A stretch of DNA of 64,000 nucleotides from Octadecabacter sp. (GTDB taxonomy: Bacteria > Pseudomonadota > Alphaproteobacteria > Rhodobacterales > Rhodobacteraceae): positions 1 through 64,000 of the forward strand of contig JAPKAD010000009.1 in the NCBI GenBank assembly GCA_028825445.1, read 5' to 3'. This document shows positions 37,322 through 46,663 of the stretch, piece after piece. How positions within the stretch are numbered: the stretch's first letter is position 1; every line of letters begins with the position of its first letter. The notes under the pieces are model-generated. The model saw only the letters and a program-made list of their open reading frames with translations. It ran no database searches and was not told where the DNA came from. The position numbers and the translations under genes were made by a program.

Positions 37322-38468
37322 ACGGCTGCCCCCCGGCGCGTGGTGGAATGGCTTTGCCGACGAAGCCTGCCAAAACGATCACAACAAATAAATAAGGCAG
37401 AGATTGGATCAACTGGCTAGGTACTTTTACAGTCTCCCAAAGGGCAGCAAAAATGCTGATTCCTTCCGTTGAAGCTGTGGCAAACCACGCGACAAAGGCT
37501 ACCCCAGCTAATACAAACGATAGGCCCCCTAATACGATTACATCAATCTTTTCGCGGCGAACCGCATAGGTCGTCAAGCCCGAAGCACAGCTTAACAGTA
37601 ACGCCATTATCCAGATCACCTGCAATTGGATGTTGGAAAACCGGATATCAATCGCAAAGAACAGACCAAATAACAGGCAGGCCCCAAGCGCATACCAAGG
37701 TCGCCATTTGGCAAAGATTAACGCAGCAAGCGCGATAAAGCCCCGGTTTGCAGTCATATCTTTAGTGAATCCGGCTTGCACTGCAGTCGATAGATACGCG
37801 CCCGCGATGCCGCATAAAATTCCGCAGATGATAACTGCTGAAAATCGCAATCGGACAACCGAAATGCCGGCCGTGTCCACCGCTTCCGGCGCTTCGCCGA
37901 CTGCGCGTAGACGTAAGCCGAACCGTGTGTGATACAATATCCACCAGCTTAATGGGACTGCTAATATCCCAAGGTACACAAGTATTGAGTGGCCCGAAAC
38001 GAATTCAGAATAAAACTGCATCCCTGGGCTTGCCTGCATCTTGTCACGCATCCGAGAAACCGCACCTGGAAAGTTTAATCCGTTGAAGCGCGCGTCTTTT
38101 GGTAAAGATGGTGTTCGCCCGCCCTGTGCAAACCAGCCCTGTGCAATTACTACTGTCAAACCAGCGGCGAAGAAGTTAATGGCGACACCGGAAATCAACT
38201 GGTTGCCACGAAATGTAATGGAGGCAATACCGTGAATGATCGATAGTATCACGGAAATGCCAATTCCTGCCAGCAAGCCGACCCAGACGGAACCTGACGT
38301 ATACGACACTGCAGCAGACAGGAAAGCAGCAGCTAACATCTTGCCTTCAAGCCCGATGTCAAAAATGCCGGCGCGTTCGGAAAATAGACCCGCTAGACAA
38401 GCTAACAATAGTGGAATGGCCATTCGTACGGATGCATCACCAAGCTGAATGATTGTGAAAAAATCCAT
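37305..38468 (-). CDS. ABC transporter permease, nucleoside (BmpA-associated) type
   Basis: 387 residues, about ten membrane helices. The segment LLLACLAGLFSERAGIFDIGLEGKMLAAA is the conserved start of the second permease of nucleoside ABC systems (NupQ/YufQ type), and WWILYHTRFGLRLRAVGEAPEAVDTAGI is the coupling EAA-like loop. It has a longer C-terminal part than most relatives, with additional hydrophobic segments. It starts 3 bp after the other permease gene and runs into punA. Confidence 0.92.
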   Translation of the reverse strand: MDFFTIIQLGDASVRMAIPLLLACLAGLFSERAGIFDIGLEGKMLAAAFLSAAVSYTSGSVWVGLLAGIGISVILSIIHGIASITFRGNQLISGVAINFFAAGLTVVIAQGWFAQGGRTPSLPKDARFNGLNFPGAVSRMRDKMQASPGMQFYSEFVSGHSILVYLGILAVPLSWWILYHTRFGLRLRAVGEAPEAVDTAGISVVRLRFSAVIICGILCGIAGAYLSTAVQAGFTKDMTANRGFIALAALIFAKWRPWYALGACLLFGLFFAIDIRFSNIQLQVIWIMALLLSCASGLTTYAVRREKIDVIVLGGLSFVLAGVAFVAWFATASTEGISIFAALWETVKVPSQLIQSLPYLFVVIVLAGFVGKAIPPRAGGQPYVKER

Positions 38469-38471
38469 TGT

Positions 38472-39578
38472 TTATTCCCCTGCCACGCGGTTGCGTCCAA
38501 AGCGGATGAACAGTTTTTCAATCGGGCTGCGCACCATTTCATTCAATGCACCTGTGAACATGATGACCAGTGCCTGGATGACGACAACGATCTGCACGGG
38601 GATTGACGTGGCCGCGGATAATTCGGCCCCACCTTGGTATAAAGCTCCAAATAAAAGTGCTGCAATAACAATACCGACCGGATGGTTACGCCCCATCAGC
38701 GCAACCGCGATCCCAATAAAACCAGCACCACCAGCCGCGTTGTCCACCAATTGTGGTGTGTTAATACCCATTGTGTTGTTCACGGCCATCATCCCAGCCA
38801 AACCACCTGAAATCAGAAGCGCAATCATTGTGATGTTAACAGCGGATATGCCAGCATATCTTGCGGCACTTTCAGACCGCCCAAGCGCTCGAATTTGATA
38901 GCCCAGCCGCGTGTGCCAGATAAGGATCCAGACCCCGACGCAAGCGATTAGGGCAATCAGGCTTGATATATTAACGGGGGATCGACCAAACAGATCAGAC
39001 CCGAACAATTCTGCAATATCATTAAGGGATGGTAAATGCGAAGCTTCGGGAAAGATTTCTGTGGCGATTTGCATATTGCCGCCTGGCTTCAAAGGACCGC
39101 TGAGCATATAAATCAACACGCCCGACGCCATAAAATTGAACATAATAGTTGTGATGACAATGTGACTGCCGCGCCGCGCCTGCAAATACGCAGGGATTGC
39201 GACCCACAAAGCGCCAAACGCTGCTGCAGCAGTTGCACCGGCGATCAATGCCAGGGTCCAGTGTGGCCACGGCACAAACAAAACGACAATCGCTGCCCCA
39301 AGACCGCCCAAAAGCACCTGCCCCTCGCCCCCAATATTAAACAGCGAAGCGTGGAACGCGACCGCAACTGCCAGCCCTGTAAAGATAAAGTTTGTTGCGT
39401 AAAACAGCGTGTACCCAAGAAAATCTGATGTACCTACAGCGCCATAGGTCATCAGTTTAAGTGCTTCCCAAGGGTTCTGACCCACGGCCACAAAAACGAT
39501 TGCTGAAATTAGAGCCGCCAAAATTAGCGATACGACCGGTACCAGCGCTACATCGGCCCATTTTGGCATCTTGTCCAT
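38472..39578 (-). CDS. ABC transporter permease, nucleoside (BmpA-associated) type
   Basis: 368 residues, about ten membrane helices (NupP/YufP type). FTGLAVAVAFHASLFNIGGEGQVLLGGL and WILIWHTRLGYQIRALGRSESAARYAGI are the diagnostic conserved blocks. Its start overlaps the ATPase stop by one base (TGATG). Together with the other permease it forms the membrane channel of the importer. Confidence 0.93.
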   Translation of the reverse strand: MDKMPKWADVALVPVVSLILAALISAIVFVAVGQNPWEALKLMTYGAVGTSDFLGYTLFYATNFIFTGLAVAVAFHASLFNIGGEGQVLLGGLGAAIVVLFVPWPHWTLALIAGATAAAAFGALWVAIPAYLQARRGSHIVITTIMFNFMASGVLIYMLSGPLKPGGNMQIATEIFPEASHLPSLNDIAELFGSDLFGRSPVNISSLIALIACVGVWILIWHTRLGYQIRALGRSESAARYAGISAVNITMIALLISGGLAGMMAVNNTMGINTPQLVDNAAGGAGFIGIAVALMGRNHPVGIVIAALLFGALYQGGAELSAATSIPVQIVVVIQALVIMFTGALNEMVRSPIEKLFIRFGRNRVAGE

Positions 39579-41119
39579 CAGGCGGCCTCCCCATCGGTGA
39601 CGCCAGCCATTAGCAAGCCCAGCTCTTTTTCATTTGTATTTTCAGGTAGGCGTTCGCCCATAATCTGCCCATCAAACATTACGGCAATTCGATCACTCAA
39701 CCCCAAAATTTCATCTAGTTCTACTGACACTAGCAAAATAGCTTTACCCGCATCACGAAGGGCAACAATCTGTTGGTGGATAAATTCGATTGCGCCAATA
39801 TCGACGCCGCGTGTCGGCTGCCCAACAAGCAATAAATCAGGGTCACGCTCAATTTCACGGGCCACGACAATTTTTTGCTGATTGCCACCCGAAAAATTCT
39901 TGGCTGATAGCAGTGGATTGAGCGGACGTACGTCAAAACGCTCCATCTTTCCTTGCGCATCACGCAGGATAGCGGCGTTGTCCATCAGTAGTGTATTGCG
40001 TTGGTATTCGGGGTCATGATGATAGCCAAATGCAGTGTTTTCTGAAGCGCTAAAGTCCATGATCAGTCCATCGTGTTGGCGATCTTCTGGTACATGGGCA
40101 ATACCGCGTGCGCGCCGACTTTGGCCGTCTGAATGTGCACCAGTTAAATCCAGTGGCACACCGTTCATTAGAATTTCTCCTGTGGCCTTTCCATAACCGC
40201 CCAAAACCTCAAGCAGTTCGGACTGTCCGTTGCCAGATACCCCGGCAATGCCAAGTATTTCACCCGCGCGAACGTTGAATGAAACTCCTTTAAGGCGATG
40301 TACGCCTTTTTCGTCGGTAATGTTAAGATCACGCACTTCAATTACAACTTGTTTGGGTTTTGCAAGTGTTTTATCAACTCTCAGCAACACCTTCCGACCC
40401 ACCATACGTTCCGCAAGATCAGCAGGGTTGGTCATGGATGTTCTGACAGTCGAATCCATCTCACCACGGCGCATAACGCTGACGGTGTCGGTAATATCCA
40501 TAATTTCACGCAGTTTGTGCGTTATTAAGATAATGGTTTTGCCTTCAGTCTTCAGGCGCCCAAGAATACGGAATAGCTGGTCGGCCTCCGGTGGAGTCAG
40601 AACGCCGGTAGGTTCGTCCAAAATTAGAATGTCTGCGTGGCGATACAGCGCCTTCAATATTTCAACGCGCTGCTGCATTCCAACGCCAAGGTCTTCGATG
40701 ATTGCGTCAGGGTCAACGTGCAATTCGTATTCTTCCGCAAGGGTTTTTAGTTGCTTGCGGGCCTTAGCCAGGGAAGGGCGTAATAGCGCTCCATCTTCAG
40801 CCCCGAGGACCACGTTTTCCAGTACGCTAAAGTTTTGTACCAATTTGAAGTGTTGGAACACCATCCCGATTCCGGCGGCAATTGCTGCCTGACTATCAGG
40901 AATTTGAATTTTTTGGCCGGCGATGTATATTTCACCTGCGTCAGCCTTATAGAACCCGTAAAGGATAGACATTAGTGTCGATTTGCCAGCGCCATTCTCA
41001 CCGATTATACCGTGGATGGTTCCTGGCATGACCCTAATTGAAATATCTTTGTTGGCCTGTACTGGCCCAAAAGCTTTGGAAATTCCAACAAGCTCAATGG
41101 CTGGGGACATGTCATTCAT
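39578..41119 (-). CDS. ABC transporter ATPase with two nucleotide-binding domains, nucleoside type
   Basis: 513 residues, tandem ABC domains. Domain 1 has Walker A GENGAGKST (40-48) and Walker B ILILDEPT, but a divergent signature (LGVGMQQRVEIL). Domain 2 has a degenerate Walker A (GVSGNGQSE) and a full signature FSGGNQQK with LLLVGQPTRGVDIG. This asymmetry is typical of the CUT2/BMP-type importer ATPases. AGGAG precedes ATG 41119. It is separated from the binding-protein gene by a strong hairpin. Confidence 0.93.
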   Translation of the reverse strand: MNDMSPAIELVGISKAFGPVQANKDISIRVMPGTIHGIIGENGAGKSTLMSILYGFYKADAGEIYIAGQKIQIPDSQAAIAAGIGMVFQHFKLVQNFSVLENVVLGAEDGALLRPSLAKARKQLKTLAEEYELHVDPDAIIEDLGVGMQQRVEILKALYRHADILILDEPTGVLTPPEADQLFRILGRLKTEGKTIILITHKLREIMDITDTVSVMRRGEMDSTVRTSMTNPADLAERMVGRKVLLRVDKTLAKPKQVVIEVRDLNITDEKGVHRLKGVSFNVRAGEILGIAGVSGNGQSELLEVLGGYGKATGEILMNGVPLDLTGAHSDGQSRRARGIAHVPEDRQHDGLIMDFSASENTAFGYHHDPEYQRNTLLMDNAAILRDAQGKMERFDVRPLNPLLSAKNFSGGNQQKIVVAREIERDPDLLLVGQPTRGVDIGAIEFIHQQIVALRDAGKAILLVSVELDEILGLSDRIAVMFDGQIMGERLPENTNEKELGLLMAGVTDGEAA

Positions 41120-41346
41120 GCATTGGCTCCTGTGCAGACTAAACTGACCATGCTGATGGTCTTGTCATTGTCATATTCAATAAAATTTTGGCCTACTTGC
41201 TCCATGCCGTTGGCCATTAGTAACGCGGTCGTTGCACGTCTAAAGTCACCGCACACGTCAGTTTTGACCACAAAAACTGATGCACTAATAGCCATGCGCG
41301 CTAAAAAATGTGTCTGTCGCGGTCATTTATCCATCCCCTTAATAGC

Positions 41347-41384
41347 GTTTGGGGCCGCGCCGATGTAACAGCGCGGCCCCAAAC
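41347..41384 (-). promoter_or_regulatory. Strong intercistronic hairpin between bmpA-type gene and ABC ATPase gene
   Basis: GTTTGGGGCCGCGC (41347-41360) and its exact complement GCGCGGCCCCAAAC (41371-41384) give a perfect 14-bp stem with a 10-nt loop. No U-tract follows, so it is unlikely to be a full terminator. Such stems behind binding-protein genes often protect the upstream mRNA and lower expression of the membrane components. Confidence 0.75.
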
Positions 41385-41406
41385 TCCTTGTCATTAACAG
41401 CCAGTC

Positions 41407-42420
41407 TTAGAATTCAAGCGCTGGGCAAGTTTCGTCAGACATGTAGTCGTGAACCATAAGAGTGCCTGCGACCATTGCAGCTGAAGCTGCATCAACAGTT
41501 GCTTTCAACTCATTGGACACAAGCTCTGCGTTAAATTCGTCCAGCGAATAACCGACTGCGCCGCTTTCGACGCCAAGAACGAAGATACCAGACTCGAAGA
41601 TACCGTCGTTGGAAAACGAGTCGTAAACAACATTATCTACGCGTTTGAGCATGGAAGTCAGAACCTGACCAGGGTGCAGGTAGTTCTGGTTAGCGTCCAC
41701 ACCGATGGACAAGATGCCTTCGTCGGCAGCTGTTTGCAGGACACCGATACCTGTTCCGCCCGCCGCAGCGAAAACGACGTCTGATCCTTGGCTGATCTGG
41801 CTAAGTGTTAATTCTGACCCTTTGACGGGATCATTCCAAGCGGCAGGCGTTGTACCTGTCATGTTGGCGATGACTGTTGCGTCTGGGTTGGCGGCTATCG
41901 CGCCTTGGGCATAACCACAGGCAAAACGACGGATTAACGGTATGTCCATACCGCCAATAAACGATATAATTCCAGTTTCTGACGCATTTGCGGCCATCAT
42001 ACCAACAAGGAATGATCCTTCCTGTTCCTTAAAGCCAATTGCGCGAACATTTGGCATGTCGATCCATGACACGTCAATAACTACAAAATCTGTGTCTGGA
42101 TAATCTGGCGCTGCAGCTTCAAGCGCAGTAGCCCATGAAAAACCAGCCATAACGATCGGGCTATTACCATCTTCGGCAAAGCGACGGATTGCCTGTTCGC
42201 GCTGCGCATCAGAAGTAATTTCAAACTCAGCGAATTCAGCTTCGTTTTCCTCGGCCCAACGCTGTGCGCCATTAAATGCAGATTCGTTAAATGATTTATC
42301 GAATTTACCACCCAAATCATAAATAATTGCAGGGCTTGATGCGTGGCCGCCAGCAAATGCAACACCAGCAGTCAGAGCAAGCGCAGTGGTTGCGCTCAGG
42401 AATTTGGTCATAAAGGTCAT
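41407..42420 (-). CDS. BMP-family nucleoside-binding lipoprotein-like substrate-binding protein
   Basis: 337 residues from ATG 42420, chosen for GGGAGAG upstream; the frame is open to 42546 and ATG 42411 is an alternative. The signal peptide MTFMTKFLSATTALALTAG is followed by AFAGGH, giving a cleavage site AFA-GG and no lipobox, so it is probably a free periplasmic protein. Family blocks: YDLGGKFDKSFNESAFNGAQ, FAAAGGTGIGVLQTA, GVDANQNYLHPG. The context (two permeases, tandem ATPase, PNP) points to purine nucleosides. Confidence 0.92.
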   Translation of the reverse strand: MTFMTKFLSATTALALTAGVAFAGGHASSPAIIYDLGGKFDKSFNESAFNGAQRWAEENEAEFAEFEITSDAQREQAIRRFAEDGNSPIVMAGFSWATALEAAAPDYPDTDFVVIDVSWIDMPNVRAIGFKEQEGSFLVGMMAANASETGIISFIGGMDIPLIRRFACGYAQGAIAANPDATVIANMTGTTPAAWNDPVKGSELTLSQISQGSDVVFAAAGGTGIGVLQTAADEGILSIGVDANQNYLHPGQVLTSMLKRVDNVVYDSFSNDGIFESGIFVLGVESGAVGYSLDEFNAELVSNELKATVDAASAAMVAGTLMVHDYMSDETCPALEF

Positions 42421-42445
42421 TAAACTCTCCCAAGTTATTGTTGAA

Positions 42446-42469
42446 GGGCCGCATCTCTCAGCGGTTCCC
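42446..42469 (-). promoter_or_regulatory. Leader hairpin before the BMP gene
   Basis: In the mRNA, GGGAACCGC and GCGGCCC pair around an 8-nt loop (TGAGAGAT) with a 2-nt bulge. It ends 25 nt before the start codon, close to the ribosome binding site. Its role is unknown. Confidence 0.35.
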
Positions 42470-42582
42470 GATCTCAAACTCGCCATAGCAGCAAGTATCA
42501 ATTTGATCATGAAACAAATTAGGCAATGTGGTGCAGGAAAGATCAACTGATTCTTATAGGTTTAGCGATTTGAAGAGCGCAT

Positions 42583-42996
42583 TTAGACACCTGACCTTGG
42601 AGAAAGTACAGCTTTCATACAGATCGCAGATACACCGTTCGTGTAGTAATTGTGGCGCGTATTAAACTTCAAAAACCCAGCGCGATCATAAAGTGCGATA
42701 GCAGCTGTATTATTATCTGCCACTTCGAGAAAAACCACTTGGATACTTAAGCTCTTCAACGCGTTGAGAGCGTTACGAAACATGGTCGTAGCGCCACCTC
42801 TTCCTTGGACGTCTGGATGGCTGGAGACCGTCAAAATCTCTGCTTCGGATCCTACCAGACGAAAAACTGCGAAACATGTTTCTGTTCCACAGATTAAAAT
42901 CGTTTTGTCGTTCAGGTATGTTTCGAAATCCGCCACAGGCCATCCGTTGCTGCCAAATGCCAACATATGGGTCTCTGCGAGAGCAACAGGGTTCAA
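42583..42996 (-). CDS. rimI: GNAT acetyltransferase, RimI-like
   Basis: 137 residues of the GNAT fold, likely acetylating the N-terminal alanine of ribosomal protein S18. ILTVSSHPDVQGRGGATTMFRNAL holds the acetyl-CoA loop (QGRGGA), and VFLEVADNNTAAIALYDRAGF is the C-terminal GNAT motif. The start appears to be TTG 42996 (overlap TTGA with the tsaB stop); no ATG fits the N-terminus. The tsaB-rimI pairing is common and supports the call. Confidence 0.85.
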   Translation of the reverse strand: MNPVALAETHMLAFGSNGWPVADFETYLNDKTILICGTETCFAVFRLVGSEAEILTVSSHPDVQGRGGATTMFRNALNALKSLSIQVVFLEVADNNTAAIALYDRAGFLKFNTRHNYYTNGVSAICMKAVLSPRSGV

Positions 42997-43577
42997 GGCA
43001 AGAGCACGGGCGGTTTGTCTCGCGGTGGTGCGGCATCCGCAGGGCGGACATAGAGTGGAGCGGGGCGGGGTGTTTCAGGTGACGCATGCTTAGCCGCGAT
43101 TTGTACCATAGAGACAACATGATCCGATGCATTGTATGATGTCGACATCGCAGCAGCGGCAAATTGATTTTTATGCGCCATCGCTGGTTTGATTTGTTTG
43201 TCGAAGTCCATCATGTACGCTTGATCTCGTGGTGCGGGCACGGCGACTTGCGCCTGTTTCGATAACATTTGCGTTGTGTCAAACAGTGATACGCCCATTG
43301 CAGGAATGCCCAATCCGAGCGCCAATCCCCGCGCTGCGGATACTGAGATTCGGATGCCGGTGAAATTACCAGGTCCAACACCAACCGCAATCGCGTCAAG
43401 GTCGCCCCAAGTAGTATTATTTTCAGCTAAAAATTCTTCAAGTAGGACTATTAGTCGTTCGCCCTGTCCACGTGACATTTCCTCAACTCGGGACACAACC
43501 TGACCGTCCAACAATAATGCAGCGGCGCAGTGCGCCGCCGATGTATCGAACGCCAAAATAGCTGGAAAATCCTTCAT
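42993..43577 (-). CDS. tsaB: tRNA threonylcarbamoyladenosine biosynthesis protein TsaB
   Basis: 194 residues of the ASKHA-like TsaB family that works with TsaD and TsaE in t6A37 formation. ILAFDTSAAHCAAALL (7-22) is the N-terminal nucleotide-fold motif, EMSRGQGERLIVLLEEFL follows, and VGVGPGNFTGIRISVSAARGLALGLGIP is the signature segment. The C-terminal half is short and ends in PLYVRPADAAPPRDKPPV. AGGAA precedes ATG 43577. Confidence 0.93.
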   Translation of the reverse strand: MKDFPAILAFDTSAAHCAAALLLDGQVVSRVEEMSRGQGERLIVLLEEFLAENNTTWGDLDAIAVGVGPGNFTGIRISVSAARGLALGLGIPAMGVSLFDTTQMLSKQAQVAVPAPRDQAYMMDFDKQIKPAMAHKNQFAAAAMSTSYNASDHVVSMVQIAAKHASPETPRPAPLYVRPADAAPPRDKPPVLLP

Positions 43578-43596
43578 GATTTCCTACATTGCGCCA

Positions 43597-44157
43597 TTAT
43601 GCAGCGACTGGGCGAACTTCGACTACTTCGGGAATGTAGTGACGCAGTAAGTTTTCAATTCCCATTTTTAATGTTAATGTGGATGATGGACAGCCAGCGC
43701 AAGCACCTTGCATGTGCAAGTAAACTACACCGCGGTCAAAACCATGGAAAGTGATATCACCACCGTCTTGTGCAACGGCTGGACGAACACGAGTGTCAAG
43801 CAACTCTTTGATTTGATTTACTATCTCAGTATCTTCGCCCATATGTTCGGCGTGACCAGACCCGGCTTGTTCGCCGGTCATTACTGCTGCGCCTGATTGA
43901 TAATGTTCCATAACAGCACCCAGAATAGCGGGTTTTATATGATCCCATTCTATGTCATCGGCTTTCGTTACTGTGATGAAGTCGGTACCAAAAAATACAC
44001 CTGTCACACCCTTAACAGCGAAGATCCGGCCTGCAAGTGGGCTTTTACCTGCAGCTTCGGCGCTCGGGAAATCGGCGGTGCCGAACTCAAGAACATTCTG
44101 ACCGGGTAAGAATTTTAATGTTGCAGGATTTGGTGTTGATTCTGTTTGGATAAACAT
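43597..44157 (-). CDS. Nfu-type iron-sulfur cluster carrier
   Basis: 186 residues with two domains. The N-terminal Nfu_N domain (1-88) contains TESTPNPATLKFLPG and VKGVTGVFFG. The NifU C-terminal domain (112-186) contains VAQDGGDITFHGF and C153/C156 in GACAGCPSS. The CxxC pair from two subunits holds a [4Fe-4S] cluster delivered to target proteins. It resembles mitochondrial NFU1. It lies 19 bp before tsaB on the same strand and probably shares its transcript. The ribosome binding site is weak. Confidence 0.93.
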   Translation of the reverse strand: MFIQTESTPNPATLKFLPGQNVLEFGTADFPSAEAAGKSPLAGRIFAVKGVTGVFFGTDFITVTKADDIEWDHIKPAILGAVMEHYQSGAAVMTGEQAGSGHAEHMGEDTEIVNQIKELLDTRVRPAVAQDGGDITFHGFDRGVVYLHMQGACAGCPSSTLTLKMGIENLLRHYIPEVVEVRPVAA

Positions 44158-44427
44158 GGCGGAAATACCTTTTTTTCTAGATATATATATGCACCTATTT
44201 CAGTACGTAGTCAAGGTTTGGAATGATTCTAAAAAGTGAGCAGACATCCTGATGGATGACCCATAGGAAAAGAAAGAAGAATATACCGCGACCAGCTTAG
44301 TCGTCTTAATCAAAGTTACTTCTTATAAGTCGTCAACTTTCAAAATTGTTACGATGTCTACCCATGTCGATTTTATCCTGAAATTCGCCGCTCAAGGGCG
44401 GCAAAAGCTTCAGATCGCCTGATTTGT

Positions 44428-44883
44428 TCAGGTGATTGCCTCGAGCCGCTCTTTTGACATATCACCTGGAACGATTGTCAAAGGGATTGGCAAGGTTCCA
44501 GCCTGTTTGATCATCGCGGTTATCAGTGGCCCAGCGCCTTTTTTGTCAGGTGCGGCACCCAACACAAGCAAACCAACTTCTGGGTCTTCTTCAATCTGAG
44601 AAAGGATTTCGGTCACAGGCACGCCTTCTCGAATGATGAGTTCTGGATCAACATTTTGCTTGTCGCGCATCCATTTGGCGAAGACTTCAAAATGCACTTC
44701 AATGCGTTCGCGGGTTTCCGCGCGCATCACTTCGCCAACACCTATCCAGTGATTAAATTCATCTGGCGGAATAATTGAGAGTACGGCAACACCGCCGCCT
44801 GACTTCGCAGCCCGCATTGCGGCGAAACGCATGGCGTTTAGGCACTCACGGCTGTCATCTAGTATCACGAGGAACTTGCGCAT
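44428..44883 (-). CDS. Universal stress protein (UspA family)
   Basis: 151 residues from ATG 44883 (GGGAGA upstream; the frame is open to 44949 but the family begins at MRKFLVILDDSRE). The nucleotide-binding loop region VLGAAPDKKGAGPL is a variant of the G-2x-G-9x-G(S/T) motif. ECLNAMRFAAMRAAKSGGGVAVL is the typical first helix and strand. Small cytoplasmic stress protein. A GCCGC/GCGGC hairpin (44387-44402), 26 nt after its stop, may end the transcript. Confidence 0.87.
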   Translation of the reverse strand: MRKFLVILDDSRECLNAMRFAAMRAAKSGGGVAVLSIIPPDEFNHWIGVGEVMRAETRERIEVHFEVFAKWMRDKQNVDPELIIREGVPVTEILSQIEEDPEVGLLVLGAAPDKKGAGPLITAMIKQAGTLPIPLTIVPGDMSKERLEAIT

Positions 44884-45562
44884 TGTTATCTCCCTTGGTC
44901 GTCCAATTGTGCAGGACTGCTGCCACCCACGCAATCCATAACTATGCATGTTGTGTATACAACTACATCGCCCTCTCTCACTTTATGTAATTTTGGCCAC
45001 CTAGGATTAGCTTGCCCAGTGCAAGGGCGTAACTTGATGATTCCAAGGTTAGGCTTTGGCTACAAGGTTAGCTGCGTTGAGCGGTTGGTTCATTATTTTG
45101 ATCACGCACACTGCTTTTTGGGACCAGTTTGCTCGATCGCGCTAAATATTTAGTTCGTCGCCTTTTTAACAGAGTGGGGGCAAATAGATTTTTGATCATA
45201 CCGTTATTGGTGGCCCCTTTAATAAGCATTGCTGCTGTGACCACACGCGCCACGACTTGCGTAAAAGTAGCGAATTCAAAATAAAGAAACGCTCTTTGAT
45301 ATGACGCAGTGTGCCTAGTGGGTTGCTGTTTACTGTCTGCGCTGACCCACGTATTTAGCTGGTTATGATAATGGTATCAGCTGGCTCCAAAGCGTAAATT
45401 TTTTGTATCCTAAAGGTATGAGGTATTAAATAAATGTATTTAAAATCATAATTTTATGGATTTTTCTTTTTATGATGAAATTACATTTTTTTGTGAGTGT
45501 GCAAAACTATCCATCTAGTACAGTTTTGGGGCGTTGAAGCGCTTGGGCCCTTTTGGCGTATT
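44884..45562. other. Intergenic region between usp and trpS
   Basis: 679 bp without a recognised gene. Close to the trpS stop, GGCGTA-TTT-TACGCC (about 45573-45587 overlaps the gene end) could fold, but no proper terminator is seen. Confidence 0.35.
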
Positions 45563-46582
45563 TTACGCCCGTAAAAGTCCAACAATTTCGTAGGTTCTTT
45601 TCAAGATGGGTGCAGCGATTTCGCGGGCTTTGTGCGCGCCTCGGGCTAATTTACGATCAATCTCAGCGGGATCATTCATCAGGCGCTTCATTTCGTCCGA
45701 AATAGGCGCTAGCTTTGCAACAGCCAAATCCGCAAGCGCTGGTTTGAACGTACCCCAACCTGCACCTGAATATTGTGCAATTACCTGTTCTGGCGTCATG
45801 TCCGACAGGCCAGCATAAATATCCACAAGATTTTTGGCTTCAGGTCGACCAGCTAGGCCATCAACAGTTTCTGGTAACCCTTCGGGATCAGTTTTGGCCT
45901 TCTTGAATTTCTTGGCGATTGTGTCGGCATCATCGAGCATGTTAATGCGTTCCATGTCGCTATCACCTGACTTGGACATCTTCTTAGTACCGTCGCGCAA
46001 ATTCATTACCCGCGTGCCTGGGCCCTCTATCACTGCTTCGGTTAATGGGAAGAAATTGACCCCATAATCATTGTTAAACTTGACTGCTATGTCGCGTGTC
46101 AGTTCAACGTGTTGTTTTTGGTCTTCGCCCACAGGCACACGTGTCGCGTGATACATTAAAATATCTGCGGCCATCAAAGACGGATAAGCATACAGCCCCA
46201 ACGACGCCTTTTCAGCGTTTTTTCCTGCTTTATCTTTAAATTGCGTCATCCGATTCATCCAACCCACGCGTGCCACACAGTTGAAAATCCACGCCAGTTG
46301 AGCATGTTCGGGAACTTGGGACTGATTAAACAGAATAGAGTTTTCTGGATCAATACCTGACGCTAACATTCCCGCAGCGATCTCACGTGTTCCAGCCTTC
46401 AATGTAGCAGGATCCTGCCAGACGGTGATGGCATGCAGGTCAACTGCGCAATAAATGTTGTCCATGTCGGGGGACTGCATATCGACCCAACGTTTAATTG
46501 CACCAAGGTAATTGCCCAAAGTCAGACCGCCGGATGGTTTGATGCCGGAAAAGACGCGCGGGGTAAAAATATTCTCTGACAT
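45563..46582 (-). CDS. trpS: Tryptophanyl-tRNA synthetase
   Basis: 339 residues of class Ic aminoacyl-tRNA synthetase. [22 protein letters not shown] contains the HIGH-equivalent (TLGN). [11 protein letters not shown] is [26 protein letters not shown] and [16 protein letters not shown] are TrpRS blocks. ATG 46582 is used because MSENIF is preceded by AGGA and fits the family; the frame is open to 46636. Divergent from the rhomboid-like gene. Confidence 0.97.
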   Translation of the reverse strand: MSENIFTPRVFSGIKPSGGLTLGNYLGAIKRWVDMQSPDMDNIYCAVDLHAITVWQDPATLKAGTREIAAGMLASGIDPENSILFNQSQVPEHAQLAWIFNCVARVGWMNRMTQFKDKAGKNAEKASLGLYAYPSLMAADILMYHATRVPVGEDQKQHVELTRDIAVKFNNDYGVNFFPLTEAVIEGPGTRVMNLRDGTKKMSKSGDSDMERINMLDDADTIAKKFKKAKTDPEGLPETVDGLAGRPEAKNLVDIYAGLSDMTPEQVIAQYSGAGWGTFKPALADLAVAKLAPISDEMKRLMNDPAEIDRKLARGAHKAREIAAPILKRTYEIVGLLRA

Positions 46583-46663
46583 AGGGGCATTCCTAAGCTG
46601 GATTAACGGATCACACTCGCTTACCCATGCCCCCACACGCCGTCAACCGAATGGACCACAGCA

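Noticed and set aside
42446-42469. Thiamine (TPP) riboswitch in the BMP gene leader, because the mRNA contains CTGAGAGATGCGG
   Set aside because: Only this short piece resembles the THI box; the conserved second half (ACCTGAT...AATGCCAGCG type) is missing and the gene is a nucleoside transporter component.
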